The translations under genes and the position numbers were made by a program. From a virus, in the IMG/VR virus record IMGVR_UViG_3300025151_008304, positions 1 through 40,564 of that record: 40,564 bases of DNA. One strand, 5' to 3'. Every line of letters begins with the position of its first letter. Positions within the stretch are counted from its first letter, which is position 1. The notes beneath the pieces were generated by a model. The model did no database searches and was not told the DNA's origin. It was given only the letters and a program-made list of their open reading frames with translations. Positions 6,623 through 14,480 of the stretch are shown in pieces.

Positions 6623-6649
6623 TTGACATGCGGTTCCAACTGGTATAAT
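6623..6649 (+). promoter_or_regulatory. Predicted promoter of the SSB-tailed gene and the sugar operon
   Basis: TTGACA (6623-6628) and a perfect TATAAT (6644-6649), preceded by TGG as in extended -10 promoters. The spacer is 15 nt, shorter than the usual 17, and the extended -10 may compensate. The start would be near 6656, leaving a leader of about 6 nt before ATG 6662. It is the only clear promoter for the 14 kb that follow. Confidence 0.7.
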
Positions 6650-6661
6650 CTACAGATTCTT

Positions 6662-6988
6662 ATGTCGAACGAACAAAAGACAAACGACTGGAAAGAGCGC
6701 GAATTAGGCGCTCTATGGGTAAAGAAGAGCGATAAAGGCTCTCAGTACATGACTGGACACATTGAACTCAAAGGTGCTAGCGGCAAAGTGCAGCTAGTAG
6801 TGTTCAAGAATCAGGGCAAAAGAAACGAGGATGGAACTTACACTAAAAGTGAGAAGGCTCCAGCTTTTCGTATCTTTCTGAGTGAATCTCGGGAAGAGCG
6901 CGAAGCAAAGGCTACCCAGCCTACCTCTACTGCTCCTGCTCAAGAAGCAGCAGCTACTAATTCGTCAGATGACGAAATTATGTTCTAA
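6662..6988 (+). CDS. Small OB-like protein with SSB-type acidic tail (108 aa)
   Basis: I start it at ATG 6662 (MSNEQKTNDWKERELGALWV), because the longer frame from 6620 runs through the promoter. Residues 14-75 (ELGALWVKKSDKGSQYMTG, GKVQLVVFKN, KAPAFRIFLSE) match the pattern of small all-beta phage proteins distantly like DUF736 or OB folds. A flexible Thr/Ala/Gln linker (85-100) leads to the end SDDEIMF, which mimics the acidic, Phe-terminated tip of single-stranded DNA-binding proteins (DDDIPF). That tip normally recruits replication and repair enzymes. So an SSB-like role is plausible, though a true SSB fold is not shown. Its stop shares one base with the next start. Confidence 0.7.
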   Translation: MSNEQKTNDWKERELGALWVKKSDKGSQYMTGHIELKGASGKVQLVVFKNQGKRNEDGTYTKSEKAPAFRIFLSESREEREAKATQPTSTAPAQEAAATNSSDDEIMF

Positions 6989-8079
6989 TGTCCGATTTCG
7001 CCTTACATCTACCAATTAACGGTGTAAGCTTCGGTCAGGTTAGCACCGCCCTTCTGCGTGAATTTCACCAGAAGGGGGTGCAGCCTTCTATTTTTACAAT
7101 AGGGCAACCAGACTTAAGTAGCCAAGATTTACCTCAAGATTTCAGCTCATGGCTACAGTCTTGTATAAATAAATCATTTGAGTCCTACAATCGGAATACT
7201 CCTGTATTTAAGTTGTGGCATCTTAATCATGATAGTTTGACGTCCTACGCTAAAGATCAAACCTTGTTGACTTTTTACGAGCTTGATCATCCTACTTCAA
7301 TTGAAATAAACATAGCGAACAACCAGAAACGTCTTCTGGTGACATCTAAGTATACCCAAGATATTCTTTCGTCTTATGGAGTTGAAAATTGTGGCGTTGT
7401 TCCGCTTGGTTTTGATAAATATAATTTTACAAAAAAAGACACTTCATACCTAGAAGGAAAAATAGTTTTTAATCTAACTGGAAAATTTGAAAAAAGAAAA
7501 CATCATCAAAGGTTAATTAAAGCTTGGTTGAAAAAGTATGGAGATAATCCTAAATATGTACTTCAGTGTGCGATAGCTAATCCTTTTATTAAAGAAAATG
7601 ACTTTAAGTCGTTGATAGCTCAGACTTTAGAGGGTCGAAGTTATTTCAACATCAACTTTTTGGGTATGATGCAGAAGAATAGCTTGTATAATGATTTTCT
7701 TAACTCTGGTAATATAATAATTGGCATGTCTGGCGCAGAAGGTTGGGGTCTACCCGAGTTTCAATCTGTAGCATTAGGCAAGCATTCAGTTATACTTAAC
7801 GCTACTGCGTATAAAGAATGGGCTAATGAAGAAAATTCAGTTTTGATTGAACCTAGTGGAAAAATTGACTCTGAAGACGGAATGTTCTTTAAAAAGGGTA
7901 GCCACTTTAACCAAGGTAAAATATTTGATTTTAATGAAGATGACTTTATAGAAGGTTGTGAAAAAGCAATCAAACGATATGAAGAGTCTCCGATGAATGA
8001 ACAAGGGTTAAAACTTCAAGACGAATTTAGTTATTCTAAAACTGTAGATTCAATTATCAACATAATGCAAGATGCCTGA
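6988..8079 (+). CDS. Glycosyltransferase, GT-B fold (GT4-like)
   Basis: A 363-residue glycosyltransferase. The C-terminal Rossmann domain shows IVFNLTGKFEKRKHHQRLIK (about 153-172), the usual start of the donor-binding half in family 4, and GAEGWGLPEFQSVALGKHSV (about 248-267), the nucleotide-sugar-binding E-x7-E-like segment. The N-terminal acceptor half begins LHLPINGVSFGQVSTALLREF with a typical Gly-rich loop. No signal peptide. It opens the sugar operon and overlaps the SSB-tailed gene by one base and the next gene by 8 nt. Donor and acceptor cannot be read from sequence. Confidence 0.85.
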   Translation: MSDFALHLPINGVSFGQVSTALLREFHQKGVQPSIFTIGQPDLSSQDLPQDFSSWLQSCINKSFESYNRNTPVFKLWHLNHDSLTSYAKDQTLLTFYELDHPTSIEINIANNQKRLLVTSKYTQDILSSYGVENCGVVPLGFDKYNFTKKDTSYLEGKIVFNLTGKFEKRKHHQRLIKAWLKKYGDNPKYVLQCAIANPFIKENDFKSLIAQTLEGRSYFNINFLGMMQKNSLYNDFLNSGNIIIGMSGAEGWGLPEFQSVALGKHSVILNATAYKEWANEENSVLIEPSGKIDSEDGMFFKKGSHFNQGKIFDFNEDDFIEGCEKAIKRYEESPMNEQGLKLQDEFSYSKTVDSIINIMQDA

Positions 8080-8437
8080 ATATATTTACGAAAACCCTGA
8101 AACTGGTGAGCAAGTTACAGTTCTTCAAAGTATACATGAAGAACATGTTTATATTATTGATGGTGTAGAGTATAACAGGGTTTATACTATACCTAATGCC
8201 TCTATAGACACTAAAATAAATCCTCACTCAGCCAAGGATTTTCGTGAAAAAGCGAAAGGCTCCATCGGTGATTTATGGGATCAATCTGCCGAAGCCTCAG
8301 CTAAAAGAGAAGAACGCCATGGTCACGACCCAGTAAAGAAAAAGTTCTTTGAAGATTACTCTAAAAGCCGAAAAGGTGCAAAGCACCCCAAAGACCCCAG
8401 TAGGAACGTAGGTTCCAAAAATTTTACAATTGAATGA
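8072..8437 (+). CDS. FmdB-like small phage protein without zinc cysteines (121 aa)
   Basis: The N-terminal 45 residues, MPEYIYENPETGEQVTVLQS then a strand and VEYNRVYTIPNA, follow the FmdB regulatory-protein pattern, but the zinc-binding CxxC pairs of that family are absent. The C-terminal half is highly charged (DPVKKKFFEDYSKSRKGAKH). Similar proteins are common in T4-like phages of aquatic bacteria, with no established function. It is embedded between two glycosyltransferase genes with 8-nt overlaps on both sides, but nothing ties it to sugar metabolism. Confidence 0.8.
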   Translation: MPEYIYENPETGEQVTVLQSIHEEHVYIIDGVEYNRVYTIPNASIDTKINPHSAKDFREKAKGSIGDLWDQSAEASAKREERHGHDPVKKKFFEDYSKSRKGAKHPKDPSRNVGSKNFTIE

Positions 8438-9278
8438 TAAAATCATATTAATTAGTGACTTTTTTATTGATGATTTTGTAGGTGGAGCAGCTTTAAATGA
8501 TGAAGAGGTTTTTGTTACCTTAAATAGGCACTACGACGTACAAAAAATCAAAAGTCGCTATTTGTATCCGGGGTTCATCCAAGAGAACCTCGATTCTTTT
8601 TTTATAATATCTAATTTTTTTGGTATTGAACCTTCTATACGTCAAACTATAGAGGATAATTGTAAGTACATTCTTTATTGTCACGATTACAAGTTTGTTC
8701 ATCATACAAACCCTGCACTGTACCCTAATTTTATTGTCCCTCCCAACCAGCTAATAAATATTTCATTTCATAAAAAAGCTGAAGCTATAATTTGTCAAAC
8801 AGCTTTTCAAAAAAATATTTACGACAAAAATTTAAACCTCCCCGAAAAAACAATCAATTTTTCTGGAAATTTATGGTCAGAGCAACACCTAAATTTATTA
8901 GAGAAGTTGGGGAATAACCCAAGAACTCTGAATAAGTGTGCAGTAATCGACTCTCCATATCCACAAAAAGGGACTAAAGAATCTCAAGAATACTGTAAGC
9001 GAAACAATATACCCTTTGATACTATAAAAGATCCAGATTATGAATCTTTTCTAAAGTTTTTATCCATGTATTCTTCTTTAGCTTTTCATCCATCTACTCC
9101 AGAAACATGTTGTAGGTTGGTTTTAGAAGCTAAGATGTTAGGGATTGAAGTTCACACTAATGAGTTAATTGGTGCTTCTTATGAACCTTGGTATGATAGA
9201 AATGGCTTAAGCTTGATAAACACTATGAGAAGTAAAAAAGAAGACCTACTAGAATTAATAAGAGATGTCAGACGGTAA
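8430..9278 (+). CDS. Glycosyltransferase, GT-B-like
   Basis: A 282-residue protein with the layout of a short GT-B glycosyltransferase. An N-terminal Rossmann-like half (IILISDFFIDDFVGGAALND) carries a Gly-rich loop, and a C-terminal half has a donor-site-like segment, HPSTPETCCRLVLEAKMLG, at about 220-238. The C-terminal half is shorter than in classical family 4 enzymes. A middle part, AEAIICQTAFQKNIY, resembles the strand-helix linking the two halves. It overlaps its neighbours by 8 and 14 nt. Donor and acceptor are unknown. Confidence 0.75.
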   Translation: MNDKIILISDFFIDDFVGGAALNDEEVFVTLNRHYDVQKIKSRYLYPGFIQENLDSFFIISNFFGIEPSIRQTIEDNCKYILYCHDYKFVHHTNPALYPNFIVPPNQLINISFHKKAEAIICQTAFQKNIYDKNLNLPEKTINFSGNLWSEQHLNLLEKLGNNPRTLNKCAVIDSPYPQKGTKESQEYCKRNNIPFDTIKDPDYESFLKFLSMYSSLAFHPSTPETCCRLVLEAKMLGIEVHTNELIGASYEPWYDRNGLSLINTMRSKKEDLLELIRDVRR

Positions 9279-9996
9279 AATAACAGTAATTTTAAACGGA
9301 TATAGACGCCCTCATACCTTAACGCCTCAGATGGAGGCTTTAAAACGGCAGACTATTAAGCCAGACATGGTTATGTTTTGGCAGAATAAAGATAGTGATG
9401 TGAGGTTTGATTATTCTACTTTATCTAATTGTGTAGTTACCACTAGTAATGCAAACTTTGGAGTTTGGGCTCGATTTGCGTATGCTTTAAACGCTACTAC
9501 TGAATATGTTTGCGTTTTTGATGATGATACAATTCCCGGGCCTAAGTGGTTAGAAAATTGCTTGGAGACTATTAAAACTAATGAAGGTTTGTTAGGTACT
9601 ATTGGAGTCATATTTAATGATGAAAATTATATTAGCTACGATAGATGGGGGTGGTCTAAACCTAACGAAGTCACAACTAGAGTAGATATAGTAGGTCATA
9701 GTTGGTTCTTTAAAAGGGAATGGCTTGGAGCTTTTTGGAGGGAAGCCCCAATACCCGAAAGTAGAATATGCGGCGAAGATATGCACTTCTCTTACGCTAT
9801 TCAAAAACATTTAGGGCTTAACACCTATGTACCACCTCATCCCGAAAAGGATAGAGATATGTGGGGGTCTAATCCTACTTTAGCTTACCAATACGGCGTA
9901 GATAAAAACGCGATATCTGTTAATTACCACGGGTCGCATTTTGGTGATGCCCTAAAATCAACTATTAAGAAAGGTTTCAAGTTAATAAAGTCGTGA
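9265..9996 (+). CDS. Glycosyltransferase family 2 (GT-A fold)
   Basis: A 243-residue GT-A enzyme. The N-terminal strand KITVILNGYRRPHTLTPQME is the usual family 2 opening. The metal-binding acidic motif is VFDDDTIPGPKWLE (Asp86-88), and a later GEDMHFSYAI (about 168) supplies the likely catalytic Glu-Asp. No membrane segment is evident, so it works in the cytoplasm or peripherally. It overlaps the previous gene by 14 nt and the epimerase gene by 4 nt (GTGA). The sugar it transfers is unknown; UDP-ManNAc made by the next enzyme is one option. Confidence 0.88.
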   Translation: MSDGKITVILNGYRRPHTLTPQMEALKRQTIKPDMVMFWQNKDSDVRFDYSTLSNCVVTTSNANFGVWARFAYALNATTEYVCVFDDDTIPGPKWLENCLETIKTNEGLLGTIGVIFNDENYISYDRWGWSKPNEVTTRVDIVGHSWFFKREWLGAFWREAPIPESRICGEDMHFSYAIQKHLGLNTYVPPHPEKDRDMWGSNPTLAYQYGVDKNAISVNYHGSHFGDALKSTIKKGFKLIKS

Positions 9997-10997
9997 AAAA
10001 AATATTAATATGTTATGGCACTAGGCCAGAGTATATTAAAATAGAACCTATAATTCTTCACGAGTTATCACAGTGGCTTAATATACGAACTCTATTTACT
10101 GGTCAGCATAAAGACATAGGAAAAGGTACTGTTAAACCGGACTACTCATTTGAGATGCACGATTGCGCCCCTAATCGTCTTAACTCTATTATTTCTAGCA
10201 TAACTGGGTCTTACTGTTTAGATCAAGTTTTAGAGGATGGATTTACCCATGTATTAGTCCAAGGCGATACAGCTTCAGCTTTTACTTGCGCTTTGGCTGC
10301 ATTTAATAAAGGGTTAAAGGTCATACATTTAGAGGCAGGTTTACGCACTTACGATAAGAGTCACCCTTACCCTGAAGAAGTTTATAGGCAATGTATATCA
10401 AGGATTGCAGATGTACATCTTTGTGCTACTAAATCAAATAAAACGAACTTACTAAGAGAAATGGCTCAAGGTGAAATACATATTGTAGGGAATACAGTAT
10501 TAGATCACCTTCAGGATATTCCTATAAGCTATAACAATGATGTCCTTGTCACTTTACATCGTAGAGAAAATCACAAGTCGATTCCATTTTGGTATTCTCA
10601 AATAGAGGATATTGCTCAAGATAATCCTGATTTAAATTTTGTTTTTGTATCTCACCCAAATCCAAACTCGAGATGCCCTCTTAAAAAAGGTTTAAGCAAT
10701 GCTTCAACGGTTGATGCTATGAGTCATTCATATTTTATAAAAAGAGTTTCTGCATGTAGGTTTTTAATTAGTGACAGCGGCGGAGTTCAAGAGGAAGCTT
10801 CCTTTCTTAAAAAGAGGGTTATTGTATGCAGGGAAACAACTGAAAGACCTGAAGCTCTGGAATCATTCAATTACCTTTGTAAAAAGATAGGGGATTTGCC
10901 TGAAATTTTTAATAAAGTGAAAGAAAACTATATTCCAAGCTCAGATTGTCCGTTTGGAGACGGTAAGTCTGCAGAAAAAATTCTACAGGTTATATGA
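9993..10997 (+). CDS. wecB: UDP-N-acetylglucosamine 2-epimerase (non-hydrolysing)
   Basis: It interconverts UDP-GlcNAc and UDP-ManNAc, a precursor of bacterial surface polysaccharides. Family signatures in order: GTRPEYIKIEPII (9-21), VQGDTASAF (89-97), HLEAGLRTYD (112-121), HRRENH (189-194), SHPNPN and ISDSGGVQEEASFLKKRVIV (259-278), then RETTERPEAL. At 334 residues it is slightly shorter than typical (about 370). GTG is the start, in a GTGA overlap with the upstream glycosyltransferase; it overlaps the next gene by 4 nt. A UDP-ManNAc dehydrogenase is not present in the window, so the product may be used directly. Confidence 0.93.
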   Translation: MKKILICYGTRPEYIKIEPIILHELSQWLNIRTLFTGQHKDIGKGTVKPDYSFEMHDCAPNRLNSIISSITGSYCLDQVLEDGFTHVLVQGDTASAFTCALAAFNKGLKVIHLEAGLRTYDKSHPYPEEVYRQCISRIADVHLCATKSNKTNLLREMAQGEIHIVGNTVLDHLQDIPISYNNDVLVTLHRRENHKSIPFWYSQIEDIAQDNPDLNFVFVSHPNPNSRCPLKKGLSNASTVDAMSHSYFIKRVSACRFLISDSGGVQEEASFLKKRVIVCRETTERPEALESFNYLCKKIGDLPEIFNKVKENYIPSSDCPFGDGKSAEKILQVI

Positions 10998-11902
10998 AGA
11001 TAACTGTCACAGGAGGAAGAGGTTTTATAGGGAGTCATTTTGTTGAATCTGCACTCGAACGAGGCTGGAAAGTGCATGATATAGACAAGATGGGTTACGC
11101 TTCTCATAGAGTGCTGCCTTGGGACAAGAATCCTAACTACTCATTAACACACGCTAATATAGCAAATGTTAGGCATATACCCACCTGTAATATATTGATA
11201 AATTTTGCCGCTGAAAGTCACGTAGATAATTCTATAACTAATTGCGCCCCTTTTATTGAGTCGAACGTTAACGGAGTCCACAATTTATTAGAACTAGTAA
11301 GAGTGACCCCTAAATACAAAAGGCCATTATTCTTTCATATTAGCACGGATGAAGTATATGGGGATATAGAAGAAGGTTCTTTTAAAGAAACAGATAAGCT
11401 TAACCCTAGCAACCCTTACTCTGCGACAAAAGCTTGTTCTGAGATGCTAATAAATTCTTATAATAGAACTTACGGCATTGACTACGTGATGACTAGAAGT
11501 GGTAATAATTATGGAGCCCGTCAATACGAGGAGAAGTTAATTGCTAAATGTATATCTTGTTTAAGGGATGGTGAAAAAATACCTGTTCACGGAGACGGTT
11601 CCTATGTAAGGGATTGGACATATGTTAAGGATAATGTGGACGGAATCATGAGCATCATCGACAAAAAGATAAAAAACCAATGCTTCAATATAGCCGCTAA
11701 TAATTACATACAAAATATAGATGTAGTTCGGGCTATTATAAAAACTTTTAATAAAACGGATGAAGAGATACAATTTGTTGAAGATAGATGGGGTCAAGAT
11801 ATTCGATACTCAGTAGATACATCAAAGATAACAAAAGCTACAGGATGGAAACCTAAATATTTTTACGGCCTAAATTTAGATTTTATAAATGAAAAGTTAT
11901 AA
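10994..11902 (+). CDS. NAD-dependent sugar epimerase/dehydratase, dTDP-glucose 4,6-dehydratase-like
   Basis: An extended short-chain dehydrogenase of 302 residues. It has the NAD-binding TGGRGFIGSHF (6-16), an acidic turn at the end of the second strand, HISTDEVYGD (115-124) with the Thr-Asp-Glu characteristic of RmlB-type 4,6-dehydratases, and the catalytic Tyr-x-x-x-Lys in YSATKA (142-147). It also has the substrate segment VHGDGSYVRDWTYVKDN. The enzyme would yield an NDP-4-keto-6-deoxyhexose. The nucleotide partner (dTDP, UDP or CDP) is not certain. It sits in a 4-nt/14-nt overlapping arrangement in the sugar operon, ahead of an acetyltransferase and an aminotransferase that could act on its product. 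Confidence 0.9.
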   Translation: MKITVTGGRGFIGSHFVESALERGWKVHDIDKMGYASHRVLPWDKNPNYSLTHANIANVRHIPTCNILINFAAESHVDNSITNCAPFIESNVNGVHNLLELVRVTPKYKRPLFFHISTDEVYGDIEEGSFKETDKLNPSNPYSATKACSEMLINSYNRTYGIDYVMTRSGNNYGARQYEEKLIAKCISCLRDGEKIPVHGDGSYVRDWTYVKDNVDGIMSIIDKKIKNQCFNIAANNYIQNIDVVRAIIKTFNKTDEEIQFVEDRWGQDIRYSVDTSKITKATGWKPKYFYGLNLDFINEKL

Positions 11903-12698
11903 AAAAGAATTCGATAAACTTTTAAATTTAGTAAAGAGTGAAACTCCTTTTGCTTTTTCTAGATTTTCGGATGGAGAAGTTACTGTACTTAGAAATAAAA
12001 CTGTAGTTTTAGCGGAAGATCATTTTATTCAAGGCGACATTCATGGGCCTAATAAGATTTATGCAAATAGCTACATGCCAGAAGAGCAAAAAAGTTTTAT
12101 ACCTGAGAAAAATAAAAAACAACACTGCAAATTGATAGACGCTTTTCTCTTCCAAAAAGAAAATTACATAAAAGGTATACCCGGTCAAAACAGTTTAGAT
12201 GGTGGAGAGTCGTGGAAATTTTGTACTGAATTATACGGCACAGAAGACTGGGAAAATTTATCTTTTTCTAATGTCATGATAAACGGTAATTACAGTAGAT
12301 TTATTAATGAAATGCTGCCCCTGTTTACTCAACGTGACATTGTTTTAGTAGCTAACGAGAACTCAAAGTTAGATAAATTACCATTTGAAGTTAAAAAGTT
12401 TTTTCCGATTGGCACCAATTGTATGGTTAATGATTTTGATCTGCCTGAAAAAATTAGCGAGTGGATAAAAGAAAATAATATATCCAATCATTTATTTCTT
12501 TTTTCTGCCGCTTCTCTTAGTAATTTTTTATGTTATGATCTTTTTAAGAATCATGATAATAATCAATACATGGATATAGGTTCTTCGCTTGGCCCGTTGC
12601 TTCAGCTCGAAGGTTGGAAGTCCAGTAGGACTTATTTATTAGCTTATTGGGGGAATGTTGATCACCCAGTACTTCATGAGGAGGATGTATGGAATTAG
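11889..12698 (+). CDS. Putative GT-D type glycosyltransferase (DUF1792-like)
   Basis: A 269-residue protein whose N terminus contains FAFSRFSDGE (21-30). This matches the R-x-x-D-G-E signature of the DUF1792/GT-D glycosyltransferase fold, where the Asp-x-Glu binds the metal and nucleotide sugar. Later segments, LFLFSAASLSNFLCYDLF and YMDIGSSLGPLL near residues 197-240, match the conserved second half of that family. No membrane segment. It overlaps the dehydratase gene by 14 nt and the acetyltransferase gene by 10 nt. The assignment is by pattern only; donor and acceptor are unknown. Confidence 0.62.
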   Translation: MKSYKKEFDKLLNLVKSETPFAFSRFSDGEVTVLRNKTVVLAEDHFIQGDIHGPNKIYANSYMPEEQKSFIPEKNKKQHCKLIDAFLFQKENYIKGIPGQNSLDGGESWKFCTELYGTEDWENLSFSNVMINGNYSRFINEMLPLFTQRDIVLVANENSKLDKLPFEVKKFFPIGTNCMVNDFDLPEKISEWIKENNISNHLFLFSAASLSNFLCYDLFKNHDNNQYMDIGSSLGPLLQLEGWKSSRTYLLAYWGNVDHPVLHEEDVWN

Positions 12699-13072
12699 TA
12701 GAATGTAGTAATTTACCCGGAGACCACTGGTACTCTATTCTTGATATTAGGAATGACAATAGAGAAGGTTTTGGAGACCCTAGTATAATACCAACAGCAG
12801 CTCATCACGCCTATATGTTTAAAAACTTTTCCAATTACTTGGTGTGCGTTGATAGCGGCGAAGTGATAGGTTTTATAGGTCATGTTGAAAATGATATAAG
12901 ACTAGCTACAAAGAAAACACATCAAAATAAAGGTGTCGGTAAGTTTATGGTAGAAGGTTTCATGAAAAAATTTCCAAATTCTTTCGCCAAGGTTAAAATT
13001 GATAACGAAGCAAGTAGGAGATTGTTTGAAAGTTGCGGGTTCCTTAAGAAATATTACATATTAGAGAAGTGA
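12689..13072 (+). CDS. GNAT-family N-acetyltransferase
   Basis: A 127-residue single-domain GNAT protein. The acetyl-CoA pyrophosphate-binding loop is NKGVGKFMVEGFM (about 81-93; Q/R-x-x-G-x-G/A type), followed by the conserved NEASRRLFESCGF near 106-118. It lies directly before a sugar aminotransferase, so it most likely acylates an amino sugar made by that enzyme. A GAGGAGG stretch ends 4 nt before the ATG, one of very few Shine-Dalgarno-like sequences in the window. It also encodes the end of the upstream protein, so it may be accidental. Confidence 0.85.
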   Translation: MELVECSNLPGDHWYSILDIRNDNREGFGDPSIIPTAAHHAYMFKNFSNYLVCVDSGEVIGFIGHVENDIRLATKKTHQNKGVGKFMVEGFMKKFPNSFAKVKIDNEASRRLFESCGFLKKYYILEK

Positions 13073-13674
13073 GAAATCCTTTTGAGATAGTTGAGTGGTT
13101 TGAAGAAGCTATAGCAGAATACACGGGAGCTCCGTACGCTATTGCTTGCGATAGCTGCACTGACGCTATTTTTCTTTGTTGCAAGTATTGCGAAGTTCAA
13201 GGCTCTACTGTAACAATACCTTCTCGTACATATGTATCACCGCCTCAATCTATATTACAGGCCGGTGCCAGAGTTGAATTCGAAGATATTGAATGGAGCG
13301 GTATTTACCAATTAAAACCACATCCAATTTACGATGCAGCAAAAAGGTTAACTTCAGGCATGTATATACCGGGTTCTTATATGTGTTTATCTTTTCACCA
13401 CAAGAAGCCACTTAAAATAGGCAAGGGCGGAATGATACTTACAGATGATGAAAAAGCTGTAGAAACTATAAAGAAGTTAAGGTATGAAGGAAGAACAATA
13501 GGCGTGCCTTTTCAAGATGACGATTTGGGAGATGGCGGGTGGAACATGTATATGACTCCTGAGCAAGCAGCCAGAGGGTTAACCTTATTAATGGCTTATC
13601 CCAAACATGCCGAAGATCAAATAGAAGATCCTCCTTACAGAGACTTAAGAACTTTTAATTTATTTAAACAATGA
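13069..13674 (+). CDS. DegT/DnrJ/EryC1-type sugar aminotransferase, short form
   Basis: A PLP-dependent aminotransferase related to enzymes that aminate 4-keto-6-deoxy sugars. The visible elements are YTGAPYAIACDSCTDAIFL (18-36), the family's cofactor-phosphate region, and SFHHKKPLKIGKGGMILTDD (about 104-123) with the PLP-binding Lys. The end of the large domain, NMYMTPEQAARGLTLL, is also present. At 201 residues it is about half the usual 360-400, and the C-terminal small domain is missing with no trace downstream. It may be a working short form or need a partner. It starts at GTG in a GTGA overlap. A product of the 4,6-dehydratase or the GDP-mannose dehydratase could be its substrate. Confidence 0.8.
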   Translation: MRNPFEIVEWFEEAIAEYTGAPYAIACDSCTDAIFLCCKYCEVQGSTVTIPSRTYVSPPQSILQAGARVEFEDIEWSGIYQLKPHPIYDAAKRLTSGMYIPGSYMCLSFHHKKPLKIGKGGMILTDDEKAVETIKKLRYEGRTIGVPFQDDDLGDGGWNMYMTPEQAARGLTLLMAYPKHAEDQIEDPPYRDLRTFNLFKQ

Positions 13675-14480
13675 AAATCGCTTTATGCTTACATGGATAT
13701 TTTGTTAACTCGGGAGGTACTCAAGCCTCTATTGACGGCGCTAACTACATTAAAAATAACATTATTAAAGATAATGAAGTTGATATTTTTGTTCATAGTT
13801 GGGAGCAAACACAAAGTATTCAAGATTTAATAACCTCTACCTATAATCCTACAGAATGCGTATTTGAGGAACAAAACGAATTTGATAAAGAGTTAAGTCA
13901 GATTAAATTCTCTGATTTTGATGATAGCTTTGATCGTGCTCAAACGATGTATAAAAGTAATTCCCCTTTTCAAACTTTAAGCTTCTTATACTCCCGTAAA
14001 CAAGTAATGAATCTTAAGAAAAATTATGAGGAGCAAGAGGGATTTAAGTACGACTGTGTGGTACTAGCTCGTTTTGATTTAGGGCAGCGGGGAAAAGAAT
14101 GCCCCCAACAATACTATGCTACGGATATAAGGTTCGACCCTAATTTAGATATGAGTTATCTATATTCATGTTTTTGGGACCAGTTAAATTGGGGCTATGC
14201 TGATCATTGGTTTTACTCTAACTCTAATAATATGGATATAGTGGGAAATGCTTTTGACAAAGTAATCCCTTACTATCAAATTGACTCTGATTATGCTCGC
14301 GCCATAACAGAAGGATGGCCAGACAGTAATGTATCTAGTGAGTTTAGTAATGAAATGCTTAAAGACACTCCGTCAAAAGATTTAGTTAAGTGGGAAAAAT
14401 GGCACTGCATTGATAACCACAAATACTACAAGTGGTATTTTATTGATACAGGGCTTTACAAAAAAAGTAAATTCGTATGA
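13671..14480 (+). CDS. Putative glycosyltransferase of the sugar operon (269 aa)
   Basis: A 269-residue protein beginning KIALCLHGYFVNSGG, with VDIFVHSWEQ near residue 44 and YDCVVLARFDLG near 125. This pattern occurs in poorly characterised GT-A-like proteins of capsule and phage sugar clusters. In them the ARFDL segment stands in the place of the DxD motif. The C-terminal part is aromatic-rich. There is no signal peptide or membrane segment. It overlaps both neighbours by 4 nt. I assign it as a transferase mainly from those segments and its position, so this is provisional. Confidence 0.55.
   Translation: MKIALCLHGYFVNSGGTQASIDGANYIKNNIIKDNEVDIFVHSWEQTQSIQDLITSTYNPTECVFEEQNEFDKELSQIKFSDFDDSFDRAQTMYKSNSPFQTLSFLYSRKQVMNLKKNYEEQEGFKYDCVVLARFDLGQRGKECPQQYYATDIRFDPNLDMSYLYSCFWDQLNWGYADHWFYSNSNNMDIVGNAFDKVIPYYQIDSDYARAITEGWPDSNVSSEFSNEMLKDTPSKDLVKWEKWHCIDNHKYYKWYFIDTGLYKKSKFV

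Noticed and set aside
6620-6661. Longer N terminus of the SSB-tailed protein
   Set aside because: It would translate the -35 and -10 boxes; ATG 6662 fits the promoter and yields a normal start.
12678-12684. GAGGAGG as a functional Shine-Dalgarno site
   Set aside because: It encodes Glu-Glu near the end of the upstream protein and is only 4 nt from the ATG, and comparable sites are missing from nearly all other genes; it is probably coincidental.
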